From positions 94,195,119 through 94,259,118 of the forward strand of contig CM057834.1 of the NCBI GenBank assembly GCA_030068075.1: a stretch of DNA of 64,000 bases, written 5' to 3'. Of the stretch, positions 1 to 12,300 are shown piece after piece; position 1 is the stretch's first letter, and each line of letters starts with the position of its first letter. Under the pieces are notes generated by a model. It saw nothing but the letters and a program-made list of their open reading frames with translations, was not told the origin of the DNA and searched no databases. The position numbers were made by a program, and so were the translations under genes. The stretch comes from Paguma larvata (Eukaryota; Chordata; Mammalia; Carnivora; Viverridae).

Positions 1-249
1 TCAGCTCAGGTCATGATCTTGTCGGTTCCTGAGTTTAAGCATCCAACTTTGGCTCAGGTTATGCACTCACAGTTCATGAGTTCAAGCCCTGCATCAGGCT
101 CTGTACCGACAGCTCAGGGCCTGGAGCCTGCTTCAGATTCTATGTCTCTCTGTCTCTCTGTCTCTCTCTCTCTCTGTTCCTCCCTCACTTGTACTCTGTC
201 TCTCTCTCTCTCTCAAAAATAAAAAGATTTTTAAAACTTAAAAAAAAAA
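1..249 (+). mobile_element. SINEC_Fc-type SINE, cut by window edge
   Basis: Carnivore tRNA-derived SINE in sense orientation: 'agcatccaactttggctcagg', 'gagttcaagccctgcatcagg', 'gagcctgcttcagattct', then a long CT-rich tract and an A-rich tail. The first 20 bases repeat an internal piece of the same SINE (tcagctcaggtcatgatctt) before the head resumes, so two copies may be fused here or an internal duplication occurred. The 69-residue open frame over it is SINE sequence, not a gene. Confidence 0.9.
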
Positions 250-831
250 TCTTATGCAGATGTGTGCTAATTTCCAGTTTTTCTATTATTAAATATTCCC
301 TGGTAGTAAATAAGAGAGAAAAATTACTTCACATTTTCTGGCCGTACATAGTTTATTGCTAAGATTTCTTTGACTATAGACTTTTAAAAGTTTTATATCA
401 TATCTCTTCGGCATCATTCCTGACAGTCTTTAGACCCTGATAAATCTGTTTTCCTCCTGTATCTTGCCTCCTTTGGGCTTCTGAGCTCTGAAAAACTGTG
501 CTATTATAATGATACCCAAATGGCTCCAATCACTCCAACATATTTTTCTACCAATTAATCTCTAACTTTTTTACCTGCTTTTAGTGAATATTAGTTTGCA
601 TAGCCTACAGTTATTGATTTCTTGCTAATTCTGCATTGCTGTCATTCATGTAACAAGTGTTTGTTCTCTTCCTATCATTCCTATTCACTCAAACTTACCT
701 TAAGAAAACAGGGTGTATTCAAGTAAGACTTCCTGCACTGCTCTTCATTCCTAAGCAACACGAACCTACATCTCTATCCTCCCTTCCTCATTAGTGCTCT
801 TGCCAAGCAAACACTGTCATTTTCAATTTTA

Positions 832-935
832 ATTCTTCAGACTTCAAGGATTTTCTCCTGTGCACTGTTCCATGATTCTTCCATTCTTCAGACTTCAAGG
901 ATTTCCTTCTGTTCATTGTTCTATGGTTCTATTCT
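832..935 (+). repeat. Imperfect tandem duplication, unit about 52 bp
   Basis: The phrase 'attcttcagacttcaagga' occurs twice, 52 bp apart, and is followed both times by related sequence (tttctcctgtgcactgttccatg versus tttccttctgttcattgttctatgg, written here only as landmarks). This is a two-copy local tandem duplication that has diverged since. Confidence 0.75.
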
Positions 936-2507
936 ATTGTAAGTCCCTGGATTCTGTTACTGAATTTTAAAAACAGGTCAACCCTTACTCATATTCCAAT
1001 ACACCTTCTCTTGCTCCTCATCCATTTCTCCTTTACGCTTTTTGCCTGCATAGTAACGGGATAGGAAAATGTATATTTTTTGACTCCTGTTTAGCGCAAT
1101 AATTTAAGGAGCACAGGCTATGTTGTTCAGTTGCCTACTGAATATCAACTCTAACACATGTGTTCCTAATTACTTTAAATCACTGAAATGCCTTTTCATT
1201 TGTAAATGGCTATACCAACAGTATTTTGAGAATTAAAATCAAATTATAGATAGAAGAATCTTAAAACATTCAAAACATAATATGGCTAAAGGTATGTTAG
1301 CCACTGTTAACTTTATCAGCACTTTAAAAAACGGGTTTTCATTAAATCTTCTAACAGAAATTAATATGTATAATTGTAAATATTAATCTTCCCTTTCCAA
1401 TATCAAAACACGAGGGAGAAATGCAGACAACTGGAACCTTGGCTTTTTATCCTACTTGTTTTACCTTTTAAAAATGTAATACCTGAATATATAAAAGAAA
1501 CAGGTTAATTAGCAAAATTCTATTTTGAGTGTCTAAAGTAATGGATATTATTTGAACACTGTTAAAGAATTTCCGTAGTGGAACCAGGAGCAAAATATCA
1601 AAGAGCTCTTCACTTTCTAGACATCTATCTCTTCAGCGCTCTAATGTTTTTCTAGATCCCAAAAACTTATTTAAACTATAGCTAGGTAAGTGCTTGGAAA
1701 GCAAAAAGTGGGATCTCTACACATCTAAAATGTCTACAACAAAGGAAATGATTTTTTTAATAATATATAAAGGAAATAGCCCACACATACATGTGCAGGC
1801 ATATGTAAATACACATGTATTTGTCTTACATCTTATTTAGAAAATACAATACCTGAATTATGCTTTTAAAATTATTTTAAAATGCCTAAAATTAACAAAC
1901 ATCTATAACTTAAAATTAAGAAATATTAAAGGAACATGCATATTTTCGTATTATCTAATTTGGTTTTAGAAATTTTATAAGGCCATTTTAATCTTTGAAA
2001 TCTAAGTGATTTAGCTGCACCATAAAATTTTTCCCCATGTATGTGTGTTGTGTTATTATCATTTCTAATTCAATTCCTTTACATGTTTTCTTAAAACACT
2101 TGTTTATATAACGCTTTTTGAAATGTATTCATGTGTATAGTATTTCCCTGTTTTTCAGTTAGATATTATTTTACATAGTCCCTTTTTAGGTTTTCCAACC
2201 ATTTTTTCCTCATTTCACCTTTTATTCTTCCCATTTCCTTTTGAAGTATTTTTTTGAAGTTATTTTGGAATTTTAATTACTAATGTTCTAAACATAATAC
2301 TAAGTTTTATTGTATATGTCATTTGAGAATATTATTTCTCACTTATTCTTAAACAATTGTGCTGGCTCAAAATATTCTGTCAGTACAATATGTTGGTAAC
2401 ACCCCATTTCCTCATGGCTTCATTTGTTTCCACTGCACAGTCTGTAATGGTCAATCCTCTGTACTTAATCTAGCTTTTCTCCCTGGCCACTCTGATTGTT
2501 AGTTAGT

Positions 2508-2528
2508 TTGTTGTTGTTGTTGTTGTTT
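2508..2528 (+). repeat. (GTT)n microsatellite
   Basis: Seven near-perfect GTT units in an otherwise ordinary AT-rich context. Confidence 0.85.
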
Positions 2529-2559
2529 TGGTGATCTGAAGTTTAATCACTTTAGGTTT

Positions 2560-3310
2560 AACAAGGATTTAGGTATGTGTTACTGTTTATAAATCTCCTT
2601 CACATTGTTTTTTCTGAAACTGAGGATTCACGTTTTTATTAATTCTAGAATATTCTCAACTGTATGCTCTTGAACTTGCTCATTTTCTAAAGGCTCAATT
2701 ATTACCTTATTGTATGCTCCTTATGAATCTTTGACATTCTGCCATATTCTCAATCTAATTTTCTTCTGTGATTTACTTTGAGTAATTTCACGTCATCTAC
2801 CTGCTATACCAATCATTTTTTCCCCCAAGTGGGTCTATACTGTTGTCTTGCCCATCCCGACATTTTAATGTCAACAGTTTTTTCTTAAAGTCCCCTGTAT
2901 GCTTTTAACTACAGATAACTGATGGTTACCAGAACGGAGGTGGGCGGGGGATGGGTTATATGGGTGATGGCGATTAAGGAGGGCACTCGTCATGAATAGC
3001 AGGTGTGTTGTATGGAATGTTGAATCGCTATACTGAACCCCTTGAAATTAATATTACTCTGCATGGTAACTAACTGGAATCTAAATAAAAACTTAATTTT
3101 TTTTTCCTTGCTCTAAGTACTGCGTGATACTTTTAAAATACACTTTCCCGTCATGCCTTGTTCATTTAATATACTTTTATTTCTACGTAATTAAAATACT
3201 TATTTTGCACTTGTCATCTGAATATTTTGGTATCTGAAATCTTTGAGGTATAATTCAGTTCTTTGTTGGCTCTGCTTACTTTCACTCATAGGGCTATTTT
3301 TCCATATATT
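2560..3310 (-). mobile_element. Ancient L1 fragment, antisense, interrupted
   Basis: Phrases such as 'tttcttctgtgatttactttgag' and, after the interruption, 'ctttgttggctctgctta' resemble the complement of old L1 3' regions. The two parts lie on either side of a sense-oriented L1 3' end (2913-3112), which suggests a later L1 landed in an older antisense one. Similarity is diffuse; an alternative is unrelated T-rich DNA. Confidence 0.4.
2913..3112 (+). mobile_element. Carnivore L1 3' end (5'-truncated)
   Basis: Shows the carnivore L1 3'UTR order: 'gggtgatggcgattaaggag', 'ggcactcgtcatga', 'gtgttgtatggaatgttgaatc', 'catggtaactaactggaatc', then 'taaataaaaactt'. About 200 bp long, so severely 5'-truncated. 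A clear TSD was not found. Confidence 0.85.
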
Positions 3311-3319
3311 GTGATTTTA

Positions 3320-3376
3320 AGTGTTTTAAGTGTGTGTGAGTGTGCACGCGCACATGTGTGTGTTGTGTTGTGTTGC
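3320..3376 (+). repeat. TG-rich simple repeat
   Basis: Runs of TG/GTGTT with an interior alternating 'gtgcacgcgcacatgtgtg' purine-pyrimidine stretch. Old dinucleotide microsatellite. Confidence 0.8.
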
Positions 3377-3424
3377 AAGTAAACCATATAAGCGCCAGAA
3401 GTTTGTAAGGTCTTTCTAATCTAG

Positions 3425-3900
3425 AAGTGTAATTTGTCAAACTACATTAAAAGATTGTGTCACCAAAAATACCATCTGGGAAGTCAAACTGAAAAAAGAA
3501 AAGTATTTGCAACTTACATAAGAGACAAATCATTAACATCCTTAAAATATAGAATAATATTTTCAAAGTCAAGGAGTAAAAATCAACTTGTTAAAAATAA
3601 ATGTATGAACAGTCTAGAAGGTGTATATGCAAGACCCTTAGCCCCTAAAATATGCTCACCATTATATAGAACAAAAATGCACATTAAACTACATAGAGTT
3701 TTTTGTTACTTGACTAAAATACAAAAGTTTGAGGATACTTTTTTTTTTTGACAAAATGAGTGGACACACCAACATTCTTACATTGCTGGTGGGAGTAAAA
3801 CATAGTATTTTCCCATACGGTTGGAAATTTGGCAATACATAGCAGAATTACCGATGCACGTACCCTGCCTATGCATCAGTCAGGTATTATTACGACAATA
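3425..3900 (+). mobile_element. Old L1 ORF2 3'-region fragment
   Basis: Sense-strand L1 ORF2 signatures appear in order: 'gtatttgcaacttacataag', 'cattaacatccttaaaatat', then 'cttacattgctggtgggagt', 'tggaaatttggcaatacat' and 'gcacgtaccctgcc'. The 105-residue open frame at 3434-3751 is chance reading inside this relic. The reading frame of ORF2 is broken by stops and indels, so no reverse transcriptase is encoded. Confidence 0.75.
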
Positions 3901-5832
3901 TTGATTTAGAAAAGACTGCAAAATTTAACTTCTATTTTCTCATTTGTTTTCCACAAAAATAAAATGCATTGTGCACGGGCTGTGTGCATTAGCTGTGGCA
4001 GTTCTAAGTTGTTGATTATCTCAGTTCAAGTCCAGGTTGTGAACTGGATGAAGTTCTGTTCTTTGTAGAACTCCTTTTCCTTTAACTAAAACCTGTCCCA
4101 TGCATACGCTCATTATAAATCAGCAGATCACGGCAGACAAGATACATGATATGAATACATTTAAAGCTTCTGCTTGCCTATCTGTTCATTTCGCACTGAC
4201 CACAACAAATCACCTGGCTAGCACTAAAGAAACAGGGGCAGGAAAGTATGTTTTGCCCCAAGGAAAAGAAAGAGAGAGAGAATGATGAATGGTTATTTGC
4301 TGAGGATTACTTAAATTTATCAAAATTTGCCCTACTGTTCACAAATATTTACGTTCATTCCTCCTGCATACACAGAATCTAGGTGTGGGGCAAGTCAACT
4401 TGGGCCATCTTATAGCGCCAGGAAGCAAGGAACTGCTCAAAGATGAATGGGGTTGTGTGGAAAGCAAACAGGTGAGCACGCACGAACTCTCACTGGGAGT
4501 CCAGACACCCTACAACGACATTTATAAATTTTTCCTTCTCCAGGTGTACTTGAATCTAATCAATCCCACAGAACTAACTTCCAGTGCAGGAAACATAGGG
4601 GATAAAGGAACAAGGTAAGTGAGGAAAATGAACAAACAAGCAAACGTATCCGGTATTAGTCACAAAGTTATAAGAAAATTGAACTTGACTCTTTAAAAAA
4701 AATCAGTGTTATCCAAAATTTTTTAAAGTATGGGTTTGCTGCTAGATTTAAAATTTGTAGCAATGAAATATGGATCCTTTATGGGAGGGGGGACAATAAA
4801 CTGTGGAGGCAGGTGATGTGAGAAACTTGCAAATGGACTATTAGACACTGGCAAATTACTGTCAACTTACCAATGCCTTATAAAGATAAAAAAGCATTTT
4901 GATTGTGTAACAGAGTGTTATAGATTCTTACTAAATGCAAGCCACAATATTTAGAGTTGAAGTTCCATAATGTCAGCAAATTGTTTTTAAAACACTTCTC
5001 TATATATTTATAGAGACAAAGTAAGAAAAAAAATGCAGGAAAATGTTAGTAGGAAAATGTTAGCACTTCTTAAATCTTAAATACAGGTGTTTACTGCATG
5101 AGTCTTTCCTCTTCTCCATTCGTGAAATACTTCCCATAAGAAATTGAGGGAAGAATTAATAATATATAGCCAGTCTGTTCCACACCACTGCCCTAAGCAT
5201 TTCCAAGTATTTTCCTTGATTGCTTCTAAATAAATAATCTTCAGGCTTTAGAGAACTTTGGGCCCACCTTAGACCATTCATGAAATGTTTCCTCCTACTT
5301 GAAATGAGTTTATAAACACACAGATTATTTGCATCATGACAAACCATTTTAGTACTTTTACTCAGGATACAGCTGATGCAACTTATTTCCGGGTTAGAAA
5401 GAATCTCAATAAATTCTGATTTTCCTTCTACGTTCCATGCGTAGAACATCATAATCATATGAATGTTGATTTACTTAATTTTCTCAACATTAATATTAAA
5501 GTTCTCTTGTTTCCTTCTATTATTTGTGTGTTTTGGGAAATTCTTTGCCACGAACAAGAGGGAATGTTTCTCTTGATTCTCTATGGAAATAGTCACCTCT
5601 CATTTTCAACCATTCTGGTTATTTTTCAGAGTTTTGTTTGTCTATGTGTTAATTCCTCAAATTCTGTCTCAAGAAAAATATTGTAAAAACATCCAGAAAA
5701 CAACTTTTTTTAATTGCCCCCTTTTTAAAAAAACAAACAAAAGGAAACAAAAAAAAGTCCTGTATTTTCAAAATGAAGTCAAAGACCAAACATGATCAGG
5801 GTGCCTGCCACATATATATAAATAGATCATAT
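3901..5832. other. Unassigned sequence; one weak exon-like signal
   Basis: No gene supported. Around 4544-4614 a pyrimidine tract ending in 'ttctccag' precedes about 71 bases followed by 'gtaagtgag', a good splice-donor match. Nothing else supports an exon. A 100-residue minus-strand open frame at 5156-5458 has no recognisable domain. Confidence 0.4.
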
Positions 5833-5848
5833 AAAAATGTTTACTTCA

Positions 5849-6244
5849 GGGGTGCCTGGATTACTCTGTTGGTTAACCATCTAAGTTGATTTCAGCTCAG
5901 GTCATGATTGATTGGTCATAAGACAGAGCCCCTCTTTGGGGTCTGTGCTTACAGCACTGAGCCTGCTTGGGAATCTCTCTTCCTGTCATGCTTGCTTGAA
6001 CTCTCTCTCACCTAATAAACTTAAAAAAGATTTTTTTTAATGTTTTATTTATTTGTTGAGAGAGGGAGAGAGAGCAACACGGAATCTGAAGACAGGCTAC
6101 AGGCTACAGGCTCTGAGCTGGGTATCAGCACAGAGCCCGACGCTTGGCTCAAACCCAGGAACAGCAAGATCATCACCTGAGCCAAAGTCGGATGCCCAAT
6201 CAACTGAGCCACCCAGGCACCCCTAACTCACCTAATAAACTTAA
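5849..6244 (+). mobile_element. SINEC-type SINE carrying a nested SINE
   Basis: Diverged sense SINE ('ggtgcctggattactctgtt' head) flanked by a 16-bp TSD 'aaaaatgtttacttca' at 5833-5848 and 6245-6260. Its tail is split by a second SINE in the opposite orientation (6029-6223). Both insertion events can be read directly from their separate TSDs. Confidence 0.9.
6029..6223 (-). mobile_element. SINEC-type SINE nested in another SINE
   Basis: Antisense copy, beginning 'tttttttaatgttttattta' and ending 'gccacccaggcacccc'. It inserted into the A-rich tail of the outer SINE, with a 22-bp identical TSD at 6007-6028 and 6227-6248 (begins 'ctcacctaataaac'). The insertion is younger than the outer copy. 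Confidence 0.92.
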
Positions 6245-6260
6245 AAAAATGTTTACTTCA

Positions 6261-8053
6261 AACTAGAATAATTTACTTAATATCACTGCAAAAATACAAG
6301 CATCAAAAAAAAGTATGTGTCCCCTCCCCCACACACCCTAAACACTTTGTATTAAAACTGTTCTACTTACTATGAAAACATTCTCCCACTGAAATCAACT
6401 AGGACAACTCTATCCAAAAATTCTCTAGAAATTATTTCCGGTTGTCAAAAACATTTCTTTCAACATCATCATTAGAATTACAGTGTATAAGAAAATAAAC
6501 TGACAAAATTAAGAAAGAATATTATTTCCCCAAAACATATTTTGAATATGGAATGAATGCATAAATGTCAGAATGCATAAATTATTAAACAATTTCAATA
6601 CATTGCAATTTATGTACACAAGTCACCTAGTAAAATTCTAGGAATTCTGCAGTGTAATTAAAGTAATATAAAATGAAATAATTTATCTTTGAGGACAAGC
6701 AGTACAGGGGTCCTATATAATATCAATATAAAGATATATCGTTACTTCAAATAACCACTTGAAAATTATCTTACACATGCGAAAATATTTCTGAAGGAAA
6801 GAAAGGAAAAAAATATGTGTACACATCTCATGGTGTATGTTACATAGATTTGATGTTATTAAGGACAAAACTTCAGGCTACATAACTCTATACTTCAAGT
6901 ACATTATCTTATAAAAAACTAAGATATTGCTTTACTTCAATTTCTTAACACTCCTCAGATCATAATACTGCAATAGATGCTACCCATCTGTTGATATTCC
7001 ATGGCAATATTGAAAGACTAAGAGAGTCTATTTGGAAAATAATATGAGCTCCATGAAAGACACAGAATACATTAAATATTGCCAAGTAGTCTGTCCCAGA
7101 TTTCAGTAACAAGCAGAAGCTTTAAAATTTCCTTTAACTTTAGTATAAAATCTTAGCATTAAAACTGTTCTTTAAACTGTGTCTTCTTCATAAAGAAAAG
7201 CCAGATACTTCCACACGAGGGAGATATGTTAATATTCGCCTAAGCTGGTGCATCTAATTCTTTAGTACGTAATTATAATTTTAAAAACCTGTACAGAATC
7301 AACAGCAAATATTTTCAAAGATCAAAGAAGCAGAGAAAAACCAGCTATTTTTACTGTTGAAAGAGTGTAATATCTAATCAAGTGTCCTTATCTGACAGCT
7401 GCGAAAACACTGAGGCTCAAAGAAACTGAGACATAACGTGGCCACGTCATGAGACACGGGAGAAACAAGTGTCTTGGCTTTCAACCAGGTCCTCTTCAGT
7501 TAGTTAACAGATCATCAGGCCTGCTAGGAGATGGGTACTGCGCTAGGGACACCAGTATGACCCTGACTCAAACTACTCACAGTTATCAAAGGTGATGAGC
7601 TCATTTACAAGTAGTATAACGTGTGACAGACATATGAACGTTTGAGGTAGGACTTTAAACATGTACCGGTTTTGCCTTGAGGATAGAGACGACAGCTCAG
7701 ACTCCTTCACAGACAGTTCTTTGGGGATACAACTGGGTCTTGAAAGAAGGGTCATTGGTGACAAGATACTCCAACAGGAGACACAACATGGCTCACTCCG
7801 CCACTGGTTGTACTCAGGCAAGGTCACTATATAAGGGACACACCAGGGAGGCTTAGAGTGAGATTAGATTGGAGCCAAAGTAGGAGGGTCCTCGAGTGTT
7901 ACCAAGAGTTTATCCTTCATTTTGGGCACAATGGAAAAATCACAAGATTCATGCAAAGAATAAATATGATGATAACGCCTCTAATTTAGGGGGAAAAGAG
8001 CTTTAGTAACAGGACGGGGAATTGGTTTAAAGGCATATTAAAACACATAACCA
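6261..8053. other. Unassigned sequence with a MIR-like patch
   Basis: No gene supported. A minus-strand MIR-like match lies at about 7385-7500 ('actgaggctcaaagaaactg' followed later by 'caaccaggtcctct'), which follows the order of an inverted MIR core. The rest is AT-rich without recognised family. The 84-residue open frame at 7573-7827 has no visible domain. Confidence 0.4.
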
Positions 8054-8262
8054 GGGTGCCTGGGTGGCTCAGGCGGTTAAGCATCCGACTTCGGCTCAGG
8101 TCATAATCTCAGGGTTTGTGGGTTTGAGCCCTGTGTCGGGCTCTGTGCTGACAGCTCCGAGCGTAGAACCTGCTTCAGATTCTCCCTCTCTCTCTCTCTC
8201 TCTCTGCCTCACTCACACTCACACTCTGTCTCTCAAAAGTAAATAAACATTAAAAATTAAAC
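8054..8262 (+). mobile_element. SINEC_Fc-type SINE
   Basis: Near-complete sense copy: 'ggtgcctgggtggctcagg' head, 'tgtcgggctctgtgctgaca' body, CT tract, and 'aaagtaaataaacatt' tail. Its short open frame is SINE-derived. Confidence 0.95.
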
Positions 8263-10394
8263 CACAATACCTAGTTAGACAAAACTAAATGTAATCCTAT
8301 ATTATAGTGGTAAGAATGAAATTTAATGAACAAGACTTAAGAAACAAGTTGGAGGAAAAAAATAACTAATCGTTAATAAATCTGAGAGTCAGTTGTGTAT
8401 TAAATCTAAGAGTCAGGTGAATAACAGAAGTAGAATAGGATAAGAAGTTTTGACATAAAACTTATACATTTAGTTTTGTACACGTTGTATTCAAGATTTC
8501 TTGGTAACATTTATTTGGTGAAGTCTGATAGGAAACTAAATATAGCCATCTAGAACACAGGGGAGAGGTCTGAGCTCCAGGCATGTATTTGGAAGAAGTC
8601 AGAATGTAAATTGAGAAAAAAATCCTTTGAAGAAAGGAAGATGGAAAGAAGGGAAGAAATACTATAGAGAAAAGAGAAATTAGAGACTTAAAATTTTTTT
8701 AAATTATTTTCTATTACAGAAGTGTGAAAATTCAATTTCATTAAAGTTTTATTAAAATACACAATATTATGTTTTCCAAATTAAAATATATGGCTAAATC
8801 TGTCAGCCTGTCTTTTCACTAAATCTAATCCCAGAGCTAACAAAGAGAAAAATTAAGGTATCCTATATGTATCTGGAAAACATAGAAAATAAACTGAGTA
8901 TCATATTTTAAAATGTTGGATTATACCTATTTTTGAATTAAGCTTCTTAAGAGGAGTGCTCATTTCCTATTTCTTTCGAGAAACACCCTTCCAGAACAAT
9001 AAAAAATGTTTTGTATTAAAACGGAAAAAGACATGTTAATAATAATAAGAAAATTGTTATTGGAGTGCCTTAAGTGTAGGATTCGATTCGCGACCCCAAC
9101 AAATAACAAATTTATCAGCACGGGTTTTCACTACTCATTTACTACAAAGTATCTTTTTGGTAGGGCTCCGGTCAAAAACTAATTAAAACGCATGAGCAAA
9201 TACAACAAGGTTGCCATGTCCAACACTCTTTCCTCTAGGAGTACACTAAATGAATTACTTTAAGGACAAATAACGTTTGTGTCATAGTTTGCACCATATA
9301 CCCATAAATATTCCCAGGTTAAAGAAAAATTCTATCCTGGAATATAGCATAATTGAAATCCTAGGTAAAATCTAATGTCTTATGTGTTTTTAAATGGAAA
9401 CATTTGCGTCACCACTCTGTAAATCTCGCTGTAATTTGTTAGGGTACAAATCATCACCTCTCCCACGTCGATTTTGTAAAGAATTCTTACAAAAGTAATC
9501 TGAAAACTGTAGACAAAAAGACTAACGAGATGAAAGTGATTGCCTAATACTCGGTATTTTTAGCAGGGGTCAAAATAATGATGATGGTAACAGCAACACT
9601 TACTTGATTGAAAACTACTTAGGCTCATAATGTGCTCAGATGGGTTTCTGAATATACCGTCGTCACATCCTACAAGATCCTACGTCCTACATCCACGTTG
9701 CTCTCGCTTGTAAAACCAACTCGAGCAGAGTCTATGATGAGAGCCCAGAGATGCCATTTTATATACCTGAATGCCCTACTTTCCCATTAGAATTTAAGTA
9801 AAAACGAGAGAAGAAAATGTATAGTTTTCGGTTTTTTGCACTGCTCTCTTCCCAGCACCTAGCACATTTCTGCTATGTGTGCTAACATGGAGCCCACACA
9901 CCCCGAGTGAAGACACGTAGGGATAAATGAAGTGCTACCTAGTTCAGGGCCCTGGAGCATCTGAGTGATCTCTCTAGGCCACCATCACTAATGTGTCAAG
10001 CAAGGCAGTAGGATTTTAAAAAATGAGAAAGCATCTCCCACACTCAGAAATATAATTACGACTCTAGCTATGTATTCTTGGCTGGTGAAAAATTTAATAG
10101 AAATATTTGAAGAAAATTATAGTCTAAATTTCTTTCTCCATGGGAAATAAAATCTGTGACATAAAGAATGAGAGTTAGGAGAATAACAAATGGAAATAAG
10201 CATATTGTTTCTCCACAACCATTCCTATTTTTGCCCCGTCTTCAAAACTTGGAAAGTACAGAAAAAGAAAAGTAGACTGTAGATGTCACACTTCACGCTG
10301 CTTACTTAAATAAAAGTTTTGTCTATTTGCACCTTAAATCACTGAAAAGGTTGATATTCCTAACATAGAAAGAACTAAAGCTAGAAGAAGAAAA
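8263..10394. other. Unassigned sequence
   Basis: About 2.1 kb with no gene and no convincing repeat family. A weak MIR-like trace (minus) lies near 9580-9720 ('atgatgatggtaacagcaac'). Possibly old, unique intergenic DNA. Confidence 0.4.
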
Positions 10395-10850
10395 ATAAAT
10401 CAATACCCTGTGAGAAATAAGCCCACTGACCCAATAAAAGGAGGGACTTGCAGCACAGTGAATTGAGGCTTTAAAAATACATTCCTGCAAGAGCAGGTGT
10501 ATGACGGACATGCACACTCATGGGAGTTACAGTAGGCAATTGATCTCCTAGCATGCTGGTCCCTCCCCTGATTCCTCATTGGCCGAGTACTACAGAGGTT
10601 ACAGCCTTACCCGGAAGTCACCTATGCCTATGTAAAGAAAAAAGCGATCTGATGAGAACAAATGTACGTTCCAGGAGGTGATGCGGACTTCAGTTCTTTG
10701 GTGCAGGCTCATTGCTAAGCCCTTCCAAATAAGCCCGCCCAAATAAGCCCACTCATGGGTGAGGGGAAGAAGAACCAGGAAGTGAACTGACTCGTGATTT
10801 GGGTCTCCATTGTGAGGGGAGGAGGGTGATTCATACATATTTCCGATAGG
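10395..10850 (-). mobile_element. Possible retroviral-type LTR, antisense
   Basis: The segment is more GC-rich than its surroundings. On the minus strand it shows 'cggccaatgagg' (CCAAT box) followed by 'tccttttattgggtcag', which resembles an LTR downstream region. A local duplication ('aaataagcccgcc' / 'aaataagcccact') is also present. I could not define TG...CA ends or a TSD and do not recognise the family; a unique promoter-like segment is an alternative. Confidence 0.35.
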
Positions 10851-11059
10851 TTATAAACCTATTGTTAACTAAACAGCACAGCTTTTAATTGGGTTTTCTG
10901 AAAATGAATCACCCCCTGTGACTTCTCACAAACCCAACCTAAATGGGCAGGACGTAAATACAGAACATGCACACACGTATTCAAAATAAATTCAAATGCC
11001 CGTGACATTGATGCCAAAACTGTTAACCTTGCTACAGTAAGAAACAAATGTAAATTTAA

Positions 11060-11520
11060 ACATCCCATCCCAAGGCCATGATCACCTACCAGGTTAGCAA
11101 GAATTCATACATTTGACAAAACACACAATTGCATAAAGCTGTGGCAAAGTAGGCATTCCCGAACAATACTGGTGGAGTTAGTTAAAAAAGAATGCAATCT
11201 CTCCCAGAGGCATTTGGCAATCTCCAGCAAAATTAACTATTTATTGACTCTTGGATCCAGAAGTCCCGCTTCAAGAAATCTATCCTAAAGATATACTAGC
11301 AAAACCACAAAATACCAGGTGCACAGACTCTTCGTTAGGATACATACTGCTTGTACTCGCAAAGGAGAAATCCAAATGTCTATCAATAGGGAACTGAACG
11401 CATTTATAAAATGTGTCAGTAATATAAAAGGAGGCAATCATTACCATGCAGTCTTCGCAATGAAAGAAAAATGTCTCTGTATACAGCTATGGAGATCGCT
11501 CTATATTTATATTGTTTAAT
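11060..11520 (+). mobile_element. Old L1 ORF2 3'-end fragment
   Basis: Sense L1 landmarks: 'aggcatttggcaatctccag', 'cttggatccagaagtcccgc', 'caagaaatctatcctaaaga', 'aaatgtctatcaatagggaa'. These follow the order of the last part of L1 ORF2. The frame is broken. It ends against a GC-richer L1 5'UTR-like segment, so it is likely a separate, older insertion. Confidence 0.7.
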
Positions 11521-12300
11521 AAAAAAGTGAAGTGGAGAGACATTCACCTTCCAGGCCAGAATTTAAGGAGCTTGGAAGTCACCACTCTCAACTAATGACA
11601 GGGAAAATGTTAAACACTTCAAAATCAACAATTCCTCTTAGAACTGTCGACAAAGGAGAGCACATGGTCAAGCCCTTCCCCCAACTGGAGAAAACAAAAT
11701 ACAGATAGAGGTAACTTACCAGCAGGAACCCAGAGAACAGGAACCTCTGCAGGAAACGGACTTTTTAAGTGAGGAATTGCTGGAGGCTCCCTGTAGACAA
11801 GCCCGAGGTGTAAAAACTCCAGGGAGGCCCAGCCTCCTGAGGGAGGGAGGAAGGCCTCTAGACTTGTTTCTTCTGGAGCTCTACCAGGTTCCCTCAGGGG
11901 CAGAGAAAACTTCCCCTGTACTCCTGGTGGGAGGAAGGAAGATGAACCTTTGAAAACACGCCAGGGCCGCTGTTCTTCTAACAAGGCTTGCCCTCAGGAG
12001 ACACTCTTTACCTAGAGCTGTCCGGCTGGGTTTTATCAAAGCCTAACCTGAGGGAAGGGAAATACCCAATCCCAGCTGTCCCTAATCTTCCACTTGAAGG
12101 AGAGGAAATACCAACCGGCAGCCCATTGAGCCCCAGCTGATGGGGGAGGGAAAAGAAGGGAAATACTTGCCAAGTTCACAGACCAGAGGTACAGGCTATT
12201 CAAAGACTGAGATTTAGGCACAGGACCACGGGAAGCTGCTCTCCCCCTCCACCCCATACTTCCTCACATTACTAAAGACCTATCTGCAGCAGTTTTGTTT
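11521..12300 (+). mobile_element. Probable L1 5'UTR-like region
   Basis: A moderately GC-rich, G+A-biased stretch lies directly upstream of recognisable L1 ORF1 sequence in the same orientation. It contains repeated 'gagggaagggaaatac'-like motifs. Position and composition suggest the 5'UTR of the composite L1 that follows, but I do not recognise the sequence itself. The 119-residue minus-strand open frame here is antisense noise in GC-rich DNA. Confidence 0.4.

Larger units (their letters stand above)
250..2559. other. AT-rich sequence without recognisable gene
   Basis: No open frame of note, no splice-flanked exon pattern and no repeat family I can name with confidence. It contains a small tandem duplication (832-935) and a GTT microsatellite near its end. 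Probably unique or strongly decayed repeat DNA. Confidence 0.5.

Noticed and set aside
3434..3751. 105-residue open frame
   Set aside because: Lies in a decayed L1 ORF2 fragment and does not follow its reading frame consistently.
11625..11984. 119-residue minus-strand open frame
   Set aside because: Lies antisense in a GC-rich L1 5'UTR-like region where stops are rare by composition.
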